Below, piece by piece: positions 26,426 to 41,300 of a DNA stretch of 64,000 nt. The position numbers and the translations under genes are program-made. Every line of letters begins with the position of its first letter. Position 1 is the stretch's first letter. This stretch comes from Salvator merianae. Its lineage: Eukaryota; Chordata; Lepidosauria; Squamata; Teiidae. Under the pieces are notes generated by a model. It did no database searches and was not told the origin of the DNA. It saw only the letters and a program-made list of their open reading frames with translations. The stretch covers positions 45,000,742-45,064,741 of the forward strand of contig QVOM02000119.1 of assembly GCA_003586115.2 (NCBI GenBank). The letters run 5' to 3'.

Positions 26426-29360
26426 CGGGGGTTGATGGCCAGTAGCCCGGATGGTTTTCAGAAGGGGTTGGACAAATTCTTGGAGGACAGGCATATCAAT
26501 GGCTACTAAAATGGATGCTTATGTACCACCTCCAGGTTGGAGAGATAGGCAGGATGCTTCTCAAGGCCATCTGCAGAGAGTTGAGAATAAGCAAGTTTCA
26601 CCCTTGTCTTCTGTTTGAGATTGCCAAGGAGCAAATGGTGGGCCATTGTGCGAGAGGGGATACTGGCCTGATCCACCAAGGCTTCTTTTATGGTCTTAGA
26701 TGCTCTCTCAGTAGTTAATAGTAATGTCTACTCCAATTTTCAGTAAGCTTCCAAGTCTACACCAGAAATTCTTACCTATAAGGCAGTAGGTGCGGATGTT
26801 TGTAAGCCATAACACAGTCAAGAGCAGCTTTTTGCACATTCTGGTCTTGATGGGACAACAGCTGAATGTAACATTGTAAAGAAACAAGAGGCAGAAGAGA
26901 GTGCCAATATGTCATCCATTGCCTTACATTATTTGCAAATTACTTGAAACACTGTGCCAGTTAACATTCTTCTGCCCATAAGAGCAAACAAATGATAGTA
27001 AATTTATAAACCATAGGGCTGATAAGATCTCTCCATCCATTTTATATCAATTATTTGCTATTACACTAACCGTGACATAGTAGTTTATTTTGACCACTGG
27101 GCCCACTTAAGGCACCTTTAATTTTAAACAAAATAACAATTCGAATATATATCTGCAGAACTCACAGCTCTGCTGCTGAATCCAAACTGGCATAGTCCTT
27201 GAAAAGACAATTGTTTACATGAACAAAATGAATAAAAAAAGGACTGGAAATTTTACCTGAGTGTATATTTCATTTAACTTTGGTTCTAAATACAAAGCAC
27301 GTGGGTTTGAAAACTGAGCAAATACTTTCAAGTGAGAGATGAGCTGTCTGGAAAGAAAATTTAAAAAACAGAAAGTTATAAATAGAAACAGTTGTTCTGT
27401 GCTTTCACAGAAGAATGTGACTTGTCAGTATCAAAAGATTTAAAAAACAGAAAATTGCTAGAATTTTTTTCTGTAACTACTGTAAAATTATTTCTGTTCT
27501 GTAAAAGTTCTGTAGATTATTTCCATAAGGCTCCTGACCTGATACTTAACAACAATAAAACAGCATAGAAATAGAAACACATAGTTGGGAGTATTAAGAA
27601 TTTAGCCATCAATGGGACTTTTTAAAATTACTTAGACGTCATAGAAATGATTATACACAATGACATTAAGTTGCTTTCATGTGGCTATCTTTTGAAGCGT
27701 GAATATTTCTGCAGAGAAACATTTTCTATTAAAGATAGTTTATCATGAGCCAAAATATTAAGCATGTTCATATTTCATCTGTGGCAAAACAATCATTTAG
27801 TTCCTGAGGCATTATGTGTAGAAATGTGCTAACCCTCCAGAAAATGGACCTGGACAACTTAGCCATAAACCATTCACTAGAGTTTAAACAGACAACATAC
27901 GTGCTAACAAATAAATGTTTATAAAGCTATATATTAAACAGCAGTTATATCATCCTAACAGTTAAATGATCACAGGGTCAGCAAAAACAACAACCCATAA
28001 TTACAGCACTTATGAATACTTGGTTAATAAATCCTTTATTCCTGAGTTACTGCTACCAGCACTTGCAACCAATTCATAAAGGATTTAAAAAAAAAGAAAA
28101 AAAAAAAACTGAAGTCATGTTGTAACCAAAAATGCCACTCCACTTACACAAACACTTTTCTGGAATGAAGTTTTTGCATTCCTGTACTATCTAATCAGTT
28201 TATTGATTAGTCTTTTGACCATATCAAAATTACAAATAAAAACATATAATCATAACGTGTAAAACGTTATTCAAAAGAAGAGTAACATAGTCAAAACCAG
28301 TCATACTTTGCTTGCTCGCACTAGAGGTGAATATGGTTTTTTTGACTCTTGGTACATGGTTAAAATGTCACCCTATTACATTTTCTGTAAAGAAAAAAAG
28401 TATTAAGAGCTATAAACCCCATTATAATGAGAATCAATCTTCCCCAATATCTGTTGAAACACCAAGATTTTCTCACCCTGAAATTAAATAAAACTTACTT
28501 TGAAGCAGCTCTCCGGGTCTTCCTTTTTGATGCTACTTCTGTCATTGGCTCTTCAGAAGATGGCTTCTCTTCCGCATCATTGTCCTTCTCATCGTCCCCC
28601 ATGCGAGCCTGATTTATTTCCTCACGGAGATCTTCTTTTACACCAACAACAGTTATCTTTCTTAAGTTTTGTGCTGGTGCTACTAGAGAATCTGCAGGAT
28701 AATATTCATTGCTGGGGGAAAAAAGCATTATTTAATCTATAGCAGTTTCTTCCTGTTCAATTTATTAAAAAATGCTAGAAAACAGTATTTTTCTTATGTC
28801 ACTTTGATTGTCTATACACCCACCGCTTATATCTCCACACACATTCATGTCCTGCTGGTGGGCTTCCCTGTGCAGCTGGTCGGCCACTGTGAAAACAGAC
28901 TGCTGGACTAGATGGACCATGAGTCTGATCTAGTGGGGAATTTCTTATGTTCACGCTCTTATGCTCACACTCCTACTAGGAGTGTGCAAAATGCCATTTC
29001 AAACAACATTCAAAGTATCCAGAATGACCATTGTCCTCTTATATAATGGCTGAACCTGCAATGGGAAACACCTAGCAAGCTGAGACCTGGAGTAAGGGAG
29101 CCCTTACCTTCCCTCCCCTTCCTCTTGGCTGCCTCTCTTAGCCTTCTTGAAGACTGGAGGAATTGATGTCCCCTGCTGCCATCTTGGGCCATGCAGTGAT
29201 AACACTGCGTAGCCCAGCCATGGCTTCCTAATTCCTATACTTTATAAATATATGTTTGTTACTGAATGTTAGACTCGTTTATGACCTCTCCCACACCAAA
29301 TATAGAAATTGTTATTAACTTTTATCTTCTACGGGTCTTCTTTTATATATATTATACATA

Positions 29361-29398
<38 letters not shown>

Positions 29399-32300
29399 TA
29401 ACATCAAACATCTTGCAATATAAAAAATTTATATCAATCCAAAACATCAATCCAAATCCTATTCCATTTTCTTCCACCTCCTCTTCCTCCCCCTGAAGCG
29501 ACTTCTTTATTTTATACTTCATTTTGTAACAACGGGACTAACTCTGAAAGTTCATTTAGTATCAGTTTGTTCCTCATTTTTTGCTTAATATAGTTCACTA
29601 TTGGTACCCAATTCATCCCTTGCCTTGTCATATTACCTTCATACCATTTTTTCCTTTGATCTTTCACATTCCATTTTATATCCTCTATTACATAATGCAA
29701 CCATCCATTTAAGTTCCATTTAGCACCGTCTTTCCAGACCCAAACAATCACAGACTGGGCCACTATAATCAATATCTCTATTAACCTTGTAACCTCTGAC
29801 TCCACTCCCTGAACCCAGGCCATGATCCAGTTTTCTTTGTCCCAGCTTGCCACGTGGTTATTTACTCTATCAATTTCTTCCTTTATTTCATTCCAAAATT
29901 TTTGTATGACCTCACACTCCCACCCTAAGTGCATATATACACCCTTCTTCTTTCCACAATGCCAAAGCATAGAACCTATTGCTCTGTTTATACAAGTCAA
30001 CTGGCACGGTGTCTTTTACTACTTGTGTATTATCTTCATTTCTTTAATTCTGATATACCTTTTATTTGTTTTATATAATTTCTTGTATTCATTATATTCC
30101 TTCAATTCCTCATGTCAGATGCTAAATAAGGATTCTTCTTCATTTATCTCCTTTCTAAGAATCATCTTATTTAGTTTACCCACTATGCCTTTTTTCACCT
30201 TCTAACTTCTTTTTTATTATTGCCTCAAATTAATTTCTTTCTCTTAATAATAGCTATTTTATATCCTGTTTTTGGAGGTAGGATTGAATAGCTCTTATCA
30301 GTAGCCATGATTTATCTCTGAAAATTCTCCTAAAATCTTCCTCCTCTAAATGGATTCCCATAATAATCTTTTATTATCCTGTAGATTTTTTTGAATTTTT
30401 TTTGGCCTGTTCTCCTTCCATTATCTGTATGTTCAACTAATGGATGGGTGCCATTTTTGAATTTTCTCTCATGCATTTCTTTTTCCACATATTCCAAACT
30501 GTTATGGTCAAGTGTCCTGGACCATAACTCTGGTCCAATCTTTCTTTGTCTAGCTTCCCATAAATGATTGGTCTCAATGCCAACCATTGATTTTCCTTTC
30601 TATTCTTACCCATTTTTGTCAATATTATATCCTAAATCCAACAGCATTCCTGTTTGGTACAAGTCATAATACCTTTCTAAGTTTGAGAGATCCCATCCTC
30701 CATTCTCTTGCAGTGCATTTAAGATCATCTTCCTCAGTCTATGCCTCTTTTCCCCCATTCCTGTATTTTCCTAATCCATCGCCTTAACGTTTTTTGTGGT
30801 ATACATTCCGGGAGGACATATAATAATTTTGGAATTATCAACATCTTCAGTGTCCTCATAAATATACCCAGGTACTTATTTTTTCCATATAACTATTTAT
30901 TTATATTTTTCCATATTCTATTATAGTTTCCTACTGCCATTTTAGATGTATTTATACAGATCTACCCCTAGGTATTTCATTTTCTTTATACCCAAATTCA
31001 GTTTTGTCAACTTCCTTATTTCCAATTGCTCGGTTATTGGTATATTTATAAACATAATCCCTGATGTTTCTATATTTACCTTCAAACCTGTCTTTTCACT
31101 AAACTTTCCTATTTCTCCTGAAGACTTTTTATCATCTTTAGTGGATTTTCTGTTATCAATAGAGCATTATCTGCAAATAAATAGATATCTCTGCCTATCT
31201 TCTGTGGTTTATCTTTGTTCTTTCCTTGTTCTTTTTCCCCAAGCCTGCCAATAGTGCCTGGAAATTTTTTTTATTCACCTCTCTCTCCTGAACCTCTGCA
31301 GAAGATATGTGGGTTACAATAATTTTTAGGCTTATTATTATTAAAACCTCCTGTATGCACAAATATACAAGTACAGGTAGAATAACCCCTCAAATTGCCC
31401 AAAATAATAATAATAACCACACCACCAGAGACTTTCAGTAGCCTGTATCTATTAACATTTCCCATCGTAGTTTTATCTCCCCCACTTGATTTCATTGTCA
31501 CAACTACCATGTGAGTTAGGTTAGATTGAGAGGCCCAAATTGCTCACTAAGCTTCATAAAAAAACCAGAAACTGAATTTATAACCTCATCAGTCAGTTTC
31601 TTACTCTGCTACTCTACGAAGTCATGAACCGTATTCCTCTTTCTCGCCCACTCTCAGCTAAAAAACAAACAAACCAAAAAACCCACATGCAACTTCACTT
31701 ACTTAATAAACCTTAAGAAAAGTGGCGAAAGTGTTCTTGATCTTGGTTCCACCTGTTCTGGAAATTTTGACATTGCCTTCCAAAGTAAAAATCTGAAATT
31801 GGAATGGTCTGTTCTTTCATTACTGCATGTCTGGCACTTAAATTGTTGAAAATATAAAGTTCTAACAACTCCTTCATGGTCTTCTTCTCTTCCAATATTT
31901 AGAAAGTCTTTTTGTTCTTCTTCCAACTCATTAAGTAGCTCTCTCTCTATAGGAAAAAAAAAAAACATGTGTAGGGAGGTTCACACAAAATCATATATGC
32001 CTACAGCAGATAACAAATGTAAGTGAAGACAGTTCCTGCAAATACAACCTGACAGAGGAAACCCAAGAGGAACAGGGTTGAGCAGAGGGAAGGGAAAAAA
32101 AGCAACTTGAGGTATTAGTTCCTACTAACAGTATGCAGAGAGGTTTTCCCTTCCAAACTAGCACAGGTTTGCTGGGCTCCACTGTGTACAAAGCCCAGTA
32201 AAACCAAAAATAATCCGCTGGCAAGCATTTCTTGCTGTTCCTAGATGATGCTAAAGAGTTAAACATTAGCAAAACCAATTTGGAGCTCAGCTGACCAGTA

Positions 32301-35300
32301 TTAGTGTGGGAAGGAAAACCCATTCTGTATACTCCTAGCTCCTATTAGTTGCAGAACATTTTTTGTGAGCAGGTAGAATGGTTTAAAACAATGGAGCCAA
32401 CAACTGAGAGACCATGACTTCCTTAAGCTGATGGAATGGCTACTGAAGATGACAACACCAAAGGATAAACCTCAAGATGTTGATCTACAAGAAGGCAAGA
32501 AAAGACGCCCTGTAGTCACATCTTTTCCTTTCTTACTGCCTAACAGGTGCCACTCACAAGTGAAGGCTCCTTACAGTTTATAGGTGCCAGACCAGAAAAG
32601 GTAAAGATGCCCTTGAGGGAATCAACTCCTGGCAAAAATTCTTGCCAACAATGTGGAAGTGGTTTGTCACTCCCTTCTCTTGTGGGCAGGCCAAGGGTTG
32701 AATTTGGGACCTTTTGCATGCAAAGCAGATGCTGTCACTGAGCTGCCACCATCACACCATCTTAGATATTACAGTTCTATTTATTGTTCTAACCATGATA
32801 TAGCTAACAAACTTTTTTTGGCTGTGTGGTGCAGGCATAAAAGTTCCTTATCTTAGCTATAGGAGAATACACAGTGATTTTTTTAAAAACAATATGACAG
32901 ACTATTAGAAAGAAGATCTAGCATAGCAATACAGAAACTTAATGCAAAGGGCAGCCTTACATGAAAAGAATAAAAGTCGTTAAAAAAAAAGGTAAAGTCA
33001 TCCTTCTCCTTGGAAAGAACTCGGGCGTGAAGTATGGAAACTCTGAGTTATCCAGGCATCCAGAGATTTTTCCCTTGGCCTCACCAGTGTTATGCAAAGA
33101 GTAGAAACTGCCAACCACTCTGAGGAATATCCACCAGATGTGGGAACTGCTGCTGGGCTGAGGCAGGTGCATCTGGACCTGCAGAAGCTAGGACCAGGCA
33201 GCTGTTGAGCAGCGAAGAGACAAATTTGGAAATGCTGCCTGCTGCATGAGGAATAACTATTAGTTACTGGAACTGCTGCTGGGCCTAGGTGGGTGCATTT
33301 GGAACTGCAGGGGGTAGGGGGGGTGGCTCTTGAGCAGCAGAAAGACAAGCTAGATCAGCCAACACGCTGCCTGCTGTGGCCAAGTCTTTTTCATGTTTAT
33401 TGGGTGAAGTGCGAGATATAAATACTGTGCAACAAGCAAGCAAACATGATATTTGGCACCGTCTGGCTGCCAATGCTGCTGGAATAATGATGTGTGGTCC
33501 ATCTAACCACCTTTGCGGGTCCACTCCAAATTTTCTGCCAAGGTTTACTTAGCTTTGGCCTTTTCCCCAGCATTCACAAGGCAGTGAGGCTATTTTATCT
33601 AAAGCCAGAAAGGCCCAGTAAGCTTTCACAGTAAAGCAGAGATTCAGATTTAGGGACTGCTAGGTTCTAGTGCAGTGCTCTTAACCACTGCACCACTGGA
33701 GGGCCAGTATTACATGACATTAAAAAATGAGAATTGCCAAAGGCAGGGAAAGTTCAAGTTGCCTCAAATGCTGCGTGAAAAGCATGCAAACCTGCAATAG
33801 CAAAACTCTATTCTGAAAACAGAATAAAAATTGGCTATTCTGTGTCTCCAAACATTTCCACATGGAACCATATTTGTAGGACATGGATAGGCAGCAGAAA
33901 CTCATTTGTGTATGTCTTGGGTTGTCATACATCAGGAATCTGTGCTCCTCCAGGTATTGCTGGACTCTGATTGCCCTGAACCTTATTCCATATGATCAAC
34001 AGTTTTAGGAGGGCTACAGGCTCCCTGCTATTAAATAAGGAAAAAGGTTCAGATTGGGGAAAGACTTAGGACCAGTTTGGACAACATTGTGTCCACAAAA
34101 AAAGGCTGGGTCAAAATGCTTGCTCTGCCCTGGAGCAGCAAGGGGCAGAGTCCACAAAGTCTTTGCGAATTCTGAAGCTGGAGAACCAAAGTTCCACAGC
34201 TATGAAGTTTCACCTGGTCCCATTAAGGGATACACAGGAAATGGCCCTGAAAGTGGGCCCATTTCTGGATGTCTCATAATCAGACCAATCAGAAAATGAG
34301 GCAGATTAAGTTGTCTATAAGCAGACATAGGTTCTGGAAAGAGACAAGAAAATACAGCCTTGTCTTCTACGGCGTGTAGCCTCTGCATGCCCATATCATT
34401 GTTTTACGAGTCTGACTAATGAACTGTGCATCTTTATATTAACTGAAGAAGCCAGGGGGAAACGGGAAGAATGAAGCAACATTTCTGAGATACTCACAAC
34501 CCACTGCTGGGACTACAAATGCAGAGAAAAGAAACAACAAGAAGTGCACTAAATAAGAAGTTCACAAGAAGCTTAGTTCACAAGAAGCTTTGATTCTGGA
34601 CAGGAGATTTTTAGAATTCCACATGGCATATCTTACCAGCATAAGACACAGCTTTTTCCAAATGTTCATAATAGACTTTCCAGAATTGCTTATTGTCCAT
34701 TCCATTGGCATGGGAACTAAGCAAAAAATTGAAAAAAAAGTATTATTACAAATAAGATAGGTGGTCAATAGGTGTGAACTGTTTCAGCTTTGTATATGAG
34801 GCCACAAAAGCTGCTATCAATTAAAAAGGACTAGCCAGTTGAGGACAGCTGAATGGTAATGAAGAACTGAATTATTATGCTGAGCATGGAACTACCTTCC
34901 ACCCTTTGGCTTCTATACTGGCCCCAGAAGAGCAACTATTTGGTTCACAGACATTGTTAAATTTACATCTTACTGATGTTCGCTTGTAATAAATAGTGTC
35001 TGTCACGTGGGGATACAAAAGTGATTTGAAAGATCTTTTAGGAGCAGGAAATAAGCATAAACAGCCAAAGTAAATAGTCTAGGAGGTTGCCCACAACAGA
35101 GGAAGCTTACAATCAATATCCAGTTGGCAGCTGAGTGTGAGTACCTGCTCTTCTCTTCTTGTTTCCAAGCTGGCTGCACAGCTGAGAGCAGGTGGGGCTG
35201 CTCTGGGCATGTATACAATGTTATTGCCACTTTTCGGCACCTCACCTGCAGGATAATGTCTTGCGCAGGTCCAAGACAGCCCTGCCTGAAACCAGCTGCA

Positions 35301-38300
35301 TGGCCAGCTGGGAATCAGGAAGCAGTGATGGAACAAGGAGCAGGTTCATCTGCTGTTCAGTTTACCTCACACTTAACTGCTCCTCATCTTGCTTTTGTTG
35401 TCAGTGAGGGCTAGATGTGCAAGATGAAGCACCTAATAGTCCTGGCCCTCTGTGGGTGGTCAATAGGTGACTATGAACTTTAGTTCAGCACAAGCCTACA
35501 ACAAGGCCAGAAATGTTACACACATTAAGCCTTACTTTAGGAAAACCAGCAGACTATTTTAAAAATACACTTGCCTTATATATGCATGTTTCTTTTTTCA
35601 ACATGGAAGTACAAAAATGGGTGGGAAACAATTACTAAATAGGATGCAGAGATTACTGAGCAATGTATGTGCCATTTAAACATAAAATAATATATATTGC
35701 ATGTACATACTTTTCTAGTGTATTTTACTAACTATTCCACATTTCTGAAGAAATAATTTAACTGTCTATAAATATTATTTATGTATTTATTTGCATTTTT
35801 ATCCTGCCTCTGTACCCAAAGGTCTCAGCATGGATTACAACAATAAAAGCAGAATGTAAAATGCACATACTAAAAACAGTAACATGGCCTGAAAGTGGGG
35901 AGGGAAAGATATTTCCTTAGTCAAAGGCAAGGGTTAACAGGTGTGTCTTCACTGCTCTCCTAAAGACGTAAAGTGAAGATGCCTGATGCACCTCAGTGGT
36001 GTTCCACAGTTTGGGGGCCACCACGGAAAAGGCCTTATCCTGAGTATTCACCCCTCTAGCTGCTGAAGGTGGTGGTACAACCAGGAGGGCTTCATCTGTA
36101 GATTTTAAGGCATGGGCAGGTCAATATGGGAGAAGGAGTTTCTTTAGGAATTTGGGGCCCAAGCTATTTAGGGCCTTATAGGTTAAGATTAACACCTTGA
36201 ATTGGGCTTGGTAGTAAACTGGCACCAATGCAGCTCTTTTAAGACCGTGTGATATGCATCTGGCCAGTCATTCCAGTCAGCAGTTTCACTGCTGCATTCT
36301 GCACTAGTTTCAGCTTCTGAACCAAGGCAGGGCAGATCCATGTAAACTGCATTACAATAATCCAATCTGGAAGTTACCAAAGCATGGATTACTGTGGCCA
36401 GATCATCTCTGTCCAGAAGGGGCCAGAGCTGGCAAATCAGCCATACCTGGTGGTCGGCACTCTTGGCCACCGCCTCCACCTGAGCTTCAAGTGTCATTGA
36501 AGAATCCAAGAGCACACCCAGATTTTGCACTTGTCCCTTCCAAGGCTTTACAACCCAGTCAAAAACAGGATGTCTTCCAACTTCATGGACTCGAGATCCT
36601 GTGACACACAGCAACTCTGTCTTGTCTGGATTCAGCTTCAATTGGCCCTCACCTAGCCCATTATCACCTGCAGGCCTCTGTCCTTACTTACGTTATGAGC
36701 TCAATCACAGGATCCCACAATGGGCTGAAGTTGATATAAAGCATTCCTAATAAATATCGAAGAGGTACCTAAAATATATTTGAAGAGATTTCATTAAACC
36801 ATCATTAATATTTTGTTAAGAGACTTCAGACGTACTGCATCCCTCAAAAACCATGTATTTGTCTTTAACATCTACAGTCTCTCAATCTTGTCACATTTTT
36901 GAATTGTAGAACCTCATTAAATCACACAGTGTTATTTTCTATGAAACCATTCAAAATCTAAACTGTATTTATTAGATTTTTTTGTTTACTATTTTATAAG
37001 CCAAAAGGTCTATTCCTTTTTGCTGTATCTGACTGAGAATCGACAAAACCTGCAACATTTTACATACATATTTGTTCAGAATTAAGTTCATGTGAGTTTA
37101 ATAGGTAAGAACATACAACAGTACAGCATAAGAGCCTACCTAAAACCTGCTGTTTTCGCTTCAGTTAGCCTGTACGTATACGGTTTTCCTTTCTCAGGAA
37201 AAACGATCAGGAAATGCATTCCTCTACCTTAAGCCTACTGTTTAATCCAGTTTTAAAATCACAGTTGCAAAGCTTAACACTGTTCTCCTTTGCACGTCAA
37301 AGGCCACACCAAAGAGATGATTCACCATCCACAACTCCATATACTGAGTAACTCTCCATCTTCTTAAATGAAGAAAAGTGGGAACTCCTTTTTCATTTGC
37401 CCATTATGCAGGCCCTGGAACTCAGCTACTGGACTTCAGTCCAAGTGGCTAATTTGTTTCTTGAAACCACTTAATCATAATATTCACAAACTCTTATACT
37501 GAAGGAAGCAAAATACAAAAGAAGCTCTGTTTTTATGTGGCTTTCTTTCACTACCGGTAGCAGCATTTTACCTCCTGTAAAGGTCCCTCAGGGGTCAGGG
37601 ATTCCACCATGTCATGCCTCAGTTTCCTTAAGTGGAGCAGTTTCTCACGATAATCATTTACACTTGCTGGAACAAGTTCAGCTTGAAGCAATATGGCAAA
37701 TACAGACTGCTGCTCCTCTGTGTCCGTATCCTAAGCAAATAAATGAAACAGCAGCTCTTAAAGCCTTGTTTTTTTAAAATAAATATAGGCCTGTATAGAT
37801 TCACAGCTTAGTCTGAGAAGAGATGGGCAAAACATTTGCTGTTGTTTTGCTTTAGCACTCCAAACGTCATTTTGAAGTCAGTCTTAATTTAAGCAGGTAG
37901 TTTACTTTTTTGTGTGTGAGGAGTGGTAGGTACCACCAGTGTCTTCCAGCACGGGTGAGAGTATCAAGAGGCGTCTCACCCTGTTGAAAGCTTGTTTATG
38001 ATCTTCCTTTGAAGCACTGCCACACAGACTTCAAAGGATGCTCACAAACTGACTTTCAGAAGGGGGAGGGGCTTCTGGCTGTACTCAACCACACTGGCCA
38101 CCACTCAGTAGCACACATCATACCCTAACATTCAACCCACTTTGGTGTCCATAGTAGGTGTCCATTGATTCTGAATTTTCCCATTGTTCTCTGTGGCACA
38201 AAACCTCAAAACATTTCAAGTTCTGATTTTCTGGTTCAGCTGGTTGTTCAGACAAAAGGATTTGATTATTTACTTGCACTAAGTTCAGAACAAAAGAATT

Positions 38301-41300
38301 AAAAAAATATTTTGTGCACATCCATAAAGTGATCTTTTCACAGCTGCTAAATACCAATTAATAAGTGACAAATAACAAGACTGTAACAATTAGCTTTCAA
38401 TCAGAAAGTCTTCGATCTTAATTTGATCTCTCTAAGCAGAAATGACAATTTTTGAATCTTAATTCTACTTACTCCCAAACTGATCACATTAAATTCTCTC
38501 ATTTCAAATTTCTCATAATTATGCGTCATCTATAACTTCCTGGTATAGATAACAATACACACAAGGCTGAGTCATGTAATGCTACAAACTATACAATGTT
38601 TTCACGACTATCTTAGGTTTCAGCTAATGTTCGAACAGTATTATTTTTCATTTCACTTGCCTGGCACACTGAATTGTAACTTGAAATATTACCTCAGTTT
38701 CTGTAGGAAATACAGCATCAAAATGATTTAAAATCCTTATTGTCAAGAGTCGCACCTATCAAAGGGAAAACATGGTTCATCACATCTATTTATGTTATAA
38801 AATATAGATTATAATGAAAAAGACATCATTAGAATTAAAGTCATTGGTTACTGATTTTGTTTCTGCGTCCAATTCAAGGTGTTGATGGATCTTTGAAGCC
38901 CTAAATGACTTAGTATTAAAATACTTGGAGTGTTTCCTTCCATACAGTCCAGTCCCTCAGCTATGATCATCCAGTAAGGCCCTCCTTGTAAACACATCCC
39001 TAATTGATACTCATGAGGTGGTAGCTAGAAACCAAGTGTTTTCTGTGATGCCCTCCAGGATAACCTCTCTCTAGTGATACACCAAGGACAGTCATTACGT
39101 ACTTTTAGGCATCTGTTGAAAGCCCACTTATTGGCCAGGCATTTCATGATTATTATTGCTTTCTCCCTTTCGGTTTCTTTATGTAGGTATGCATTTGTGT
39201 ACAAACACTTTTAAATTCTTCTACTTTTAATTGTCATTTTTAGATTCTACTATGTTTTATTTGTCTTGTACACCATCCTGGGGCCTAGGGTGAAGGGCAG
39301 TATTAAATCACTATATAAAGGAATGAATAGAGAGATAGAGATATATTTGTATTACATGAATACACTCTTAGAAACAACAAAAAGAGACTCCCAAAGCAGT
39401 ATACAAACATTAGTAATATGTTTAGGTTGATCATGATAATTGAAGGAGGATGATACAAAAAAAAGACAATGGCCAGGGACAAGTTTTGTAACATCCAGCT
39501 GGAATGGAAAGAGTTAAAGAAAAGACGAAGCCTATTGGCTAAAAGTTGCTGATCTCTTAATCGAGCTGAGAGGCTCAGTCTGACAATGTCATCTATCATC
39601 TCTTGCTGTTTTGTTATGGAATTCTGCCTCAACAGTAACTACTAGTAAAACAGAAAGCTATCACACATTCTCAGAATAAACATACCTTGGATGCACTGAC
39701 TGAAATATTGGTTTGCAATTTAAAAAACAGCTCCATCAGATTCTCCCAGGTTACAGGCTCACGATAACCACAGAGTGCTAATCTTGTCCAATAGATGTCA
39801 GCTAGCAGCAAAACTGATGGCTCAGCAGGAAAAGTCCTGGGAGGAAAACGAATTTTGCAACTGGTAAGGATGCAATGAAACACAAGCATAAAGCAAAATA
39901 CATTCCACTTTTGGCAAAACCCTACATGAAACAAACTTTAGCTGGACATAGACGTTTATTTGTTTTGCCATCCCTTCAAACTATGGTCCTGAGGCTGATG
40001 GTGGTAACAAAATGGAAATGAAATTAATTATACAATGTATGTTGAAACAAACCATCATAAAATTCCCCCAGGGGAATCCACAAGAGGCCCAATCTATTTC
40101 ATTTATTATTTTCTACAAACATTTATATACTGCTTCTCATAGAAAATCTCAAAATGATTAACAGAAGAGAGGTTAAAAGCAAGGCTAAGAAAGGGGGAAA
40201 ATTACTTTAAGCATTGATGTGGAAACAGTGACATCCACTTTAAAAAGCTATCTGTGTTTGATGTTATGTTTACCAGCCATTTAATTGCAACTATATAAGA
40301 AATTTGTACATTAAGTAATAAAGGTAAAGATGTGATTGTGTTGAGCAGAATATTTAAAAATCAGTATAGAAATGTTGGTAGACAATAAAACTCAGGCCCT
40401 TTCTGCACTGGGCCTCATTTTGGGATATATACCAGAATAGGGATCTGTTGTCTGCATGCTGGAGCAGACTATGGCCGGCTGTCGTAGTTTGCAGCACCAT
40501 ACTGTCGGGGGACCCCTATTCTGGGAAATATCCCCAAATAAGGCCCAATGCAGAAAGGGTCTCAAATTTCAAAGCTTACCAACATTTAATTTTTCATATC
40601 TGTACTGGTCGTAGCTCTTTATGTTTCTGCTTTTTCAAGTTTTATTCTTTTACTTCTCACTAAGATAATAAATGTAATAAATAAACAGGAGAGGCAGCAC
40701 AGACTCTTTTTTGAAAAAGTAATAAATTAAAAATCCATACAAACAGTCAAAATCCATGTCTTTATTACATACATTAATAAAGTCTTGACACGTTCCACTG
40801 GAAGCAGATCTAGAATTTCTAAACTTTCTGTTAAGTTAAGCAGTGTGCTCACAGCCTGGCAGACCACAAACAAGATTCCTGTAAAAAATGAAATAAGAAT
40901 ATGTTGTAATACTGTATTAATCCACATTTTGTCAATTTCCTGTGCAAAGTCTTCCAAGATTTTAAATCAGCAATACAAAATGCCAGCTGTTCTTGCCCAT
41001 AACTCTAAAGAATGCTTTAGCACAAAAGGCTGTGCTTCAGTAATAGATACTTCCAAATCCTCATGCTTGCTCTCTCTCTCGTGCGTGCGTGCTCTCGCTC
41101 TCTCTCTCACACACACACACACACACTCAAACCACTTTCAAACAATACCAGCTAGTCATGTTTTGTGCGCTTTTATTCAGGGTACATCAAACCTGAAGCA
41201 CAATCAAGCACAATAGTGAATGAACCAGTTTGAGCACAGACCAACACAGCAGCAAAGACAGAGCAGCTCTACAGCTGTGGCAGATTTTGCCACACATGTA

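Noticed and set aside
29512..30000. 162-codon minus-strand ORF as a host gene
   Set aside because: The sequence is the C-terminal part of L1 ORF2 (WHCG..GVYMHLGWECE), so it is transposon remnant.
36189..36641. 150-codon minus-strand ORF as a host gene
   Set aside because: It is L2 reverse-transcriptase sequence (LNPDKTELL, VTSRLDYCNA), frameshifted downstream.
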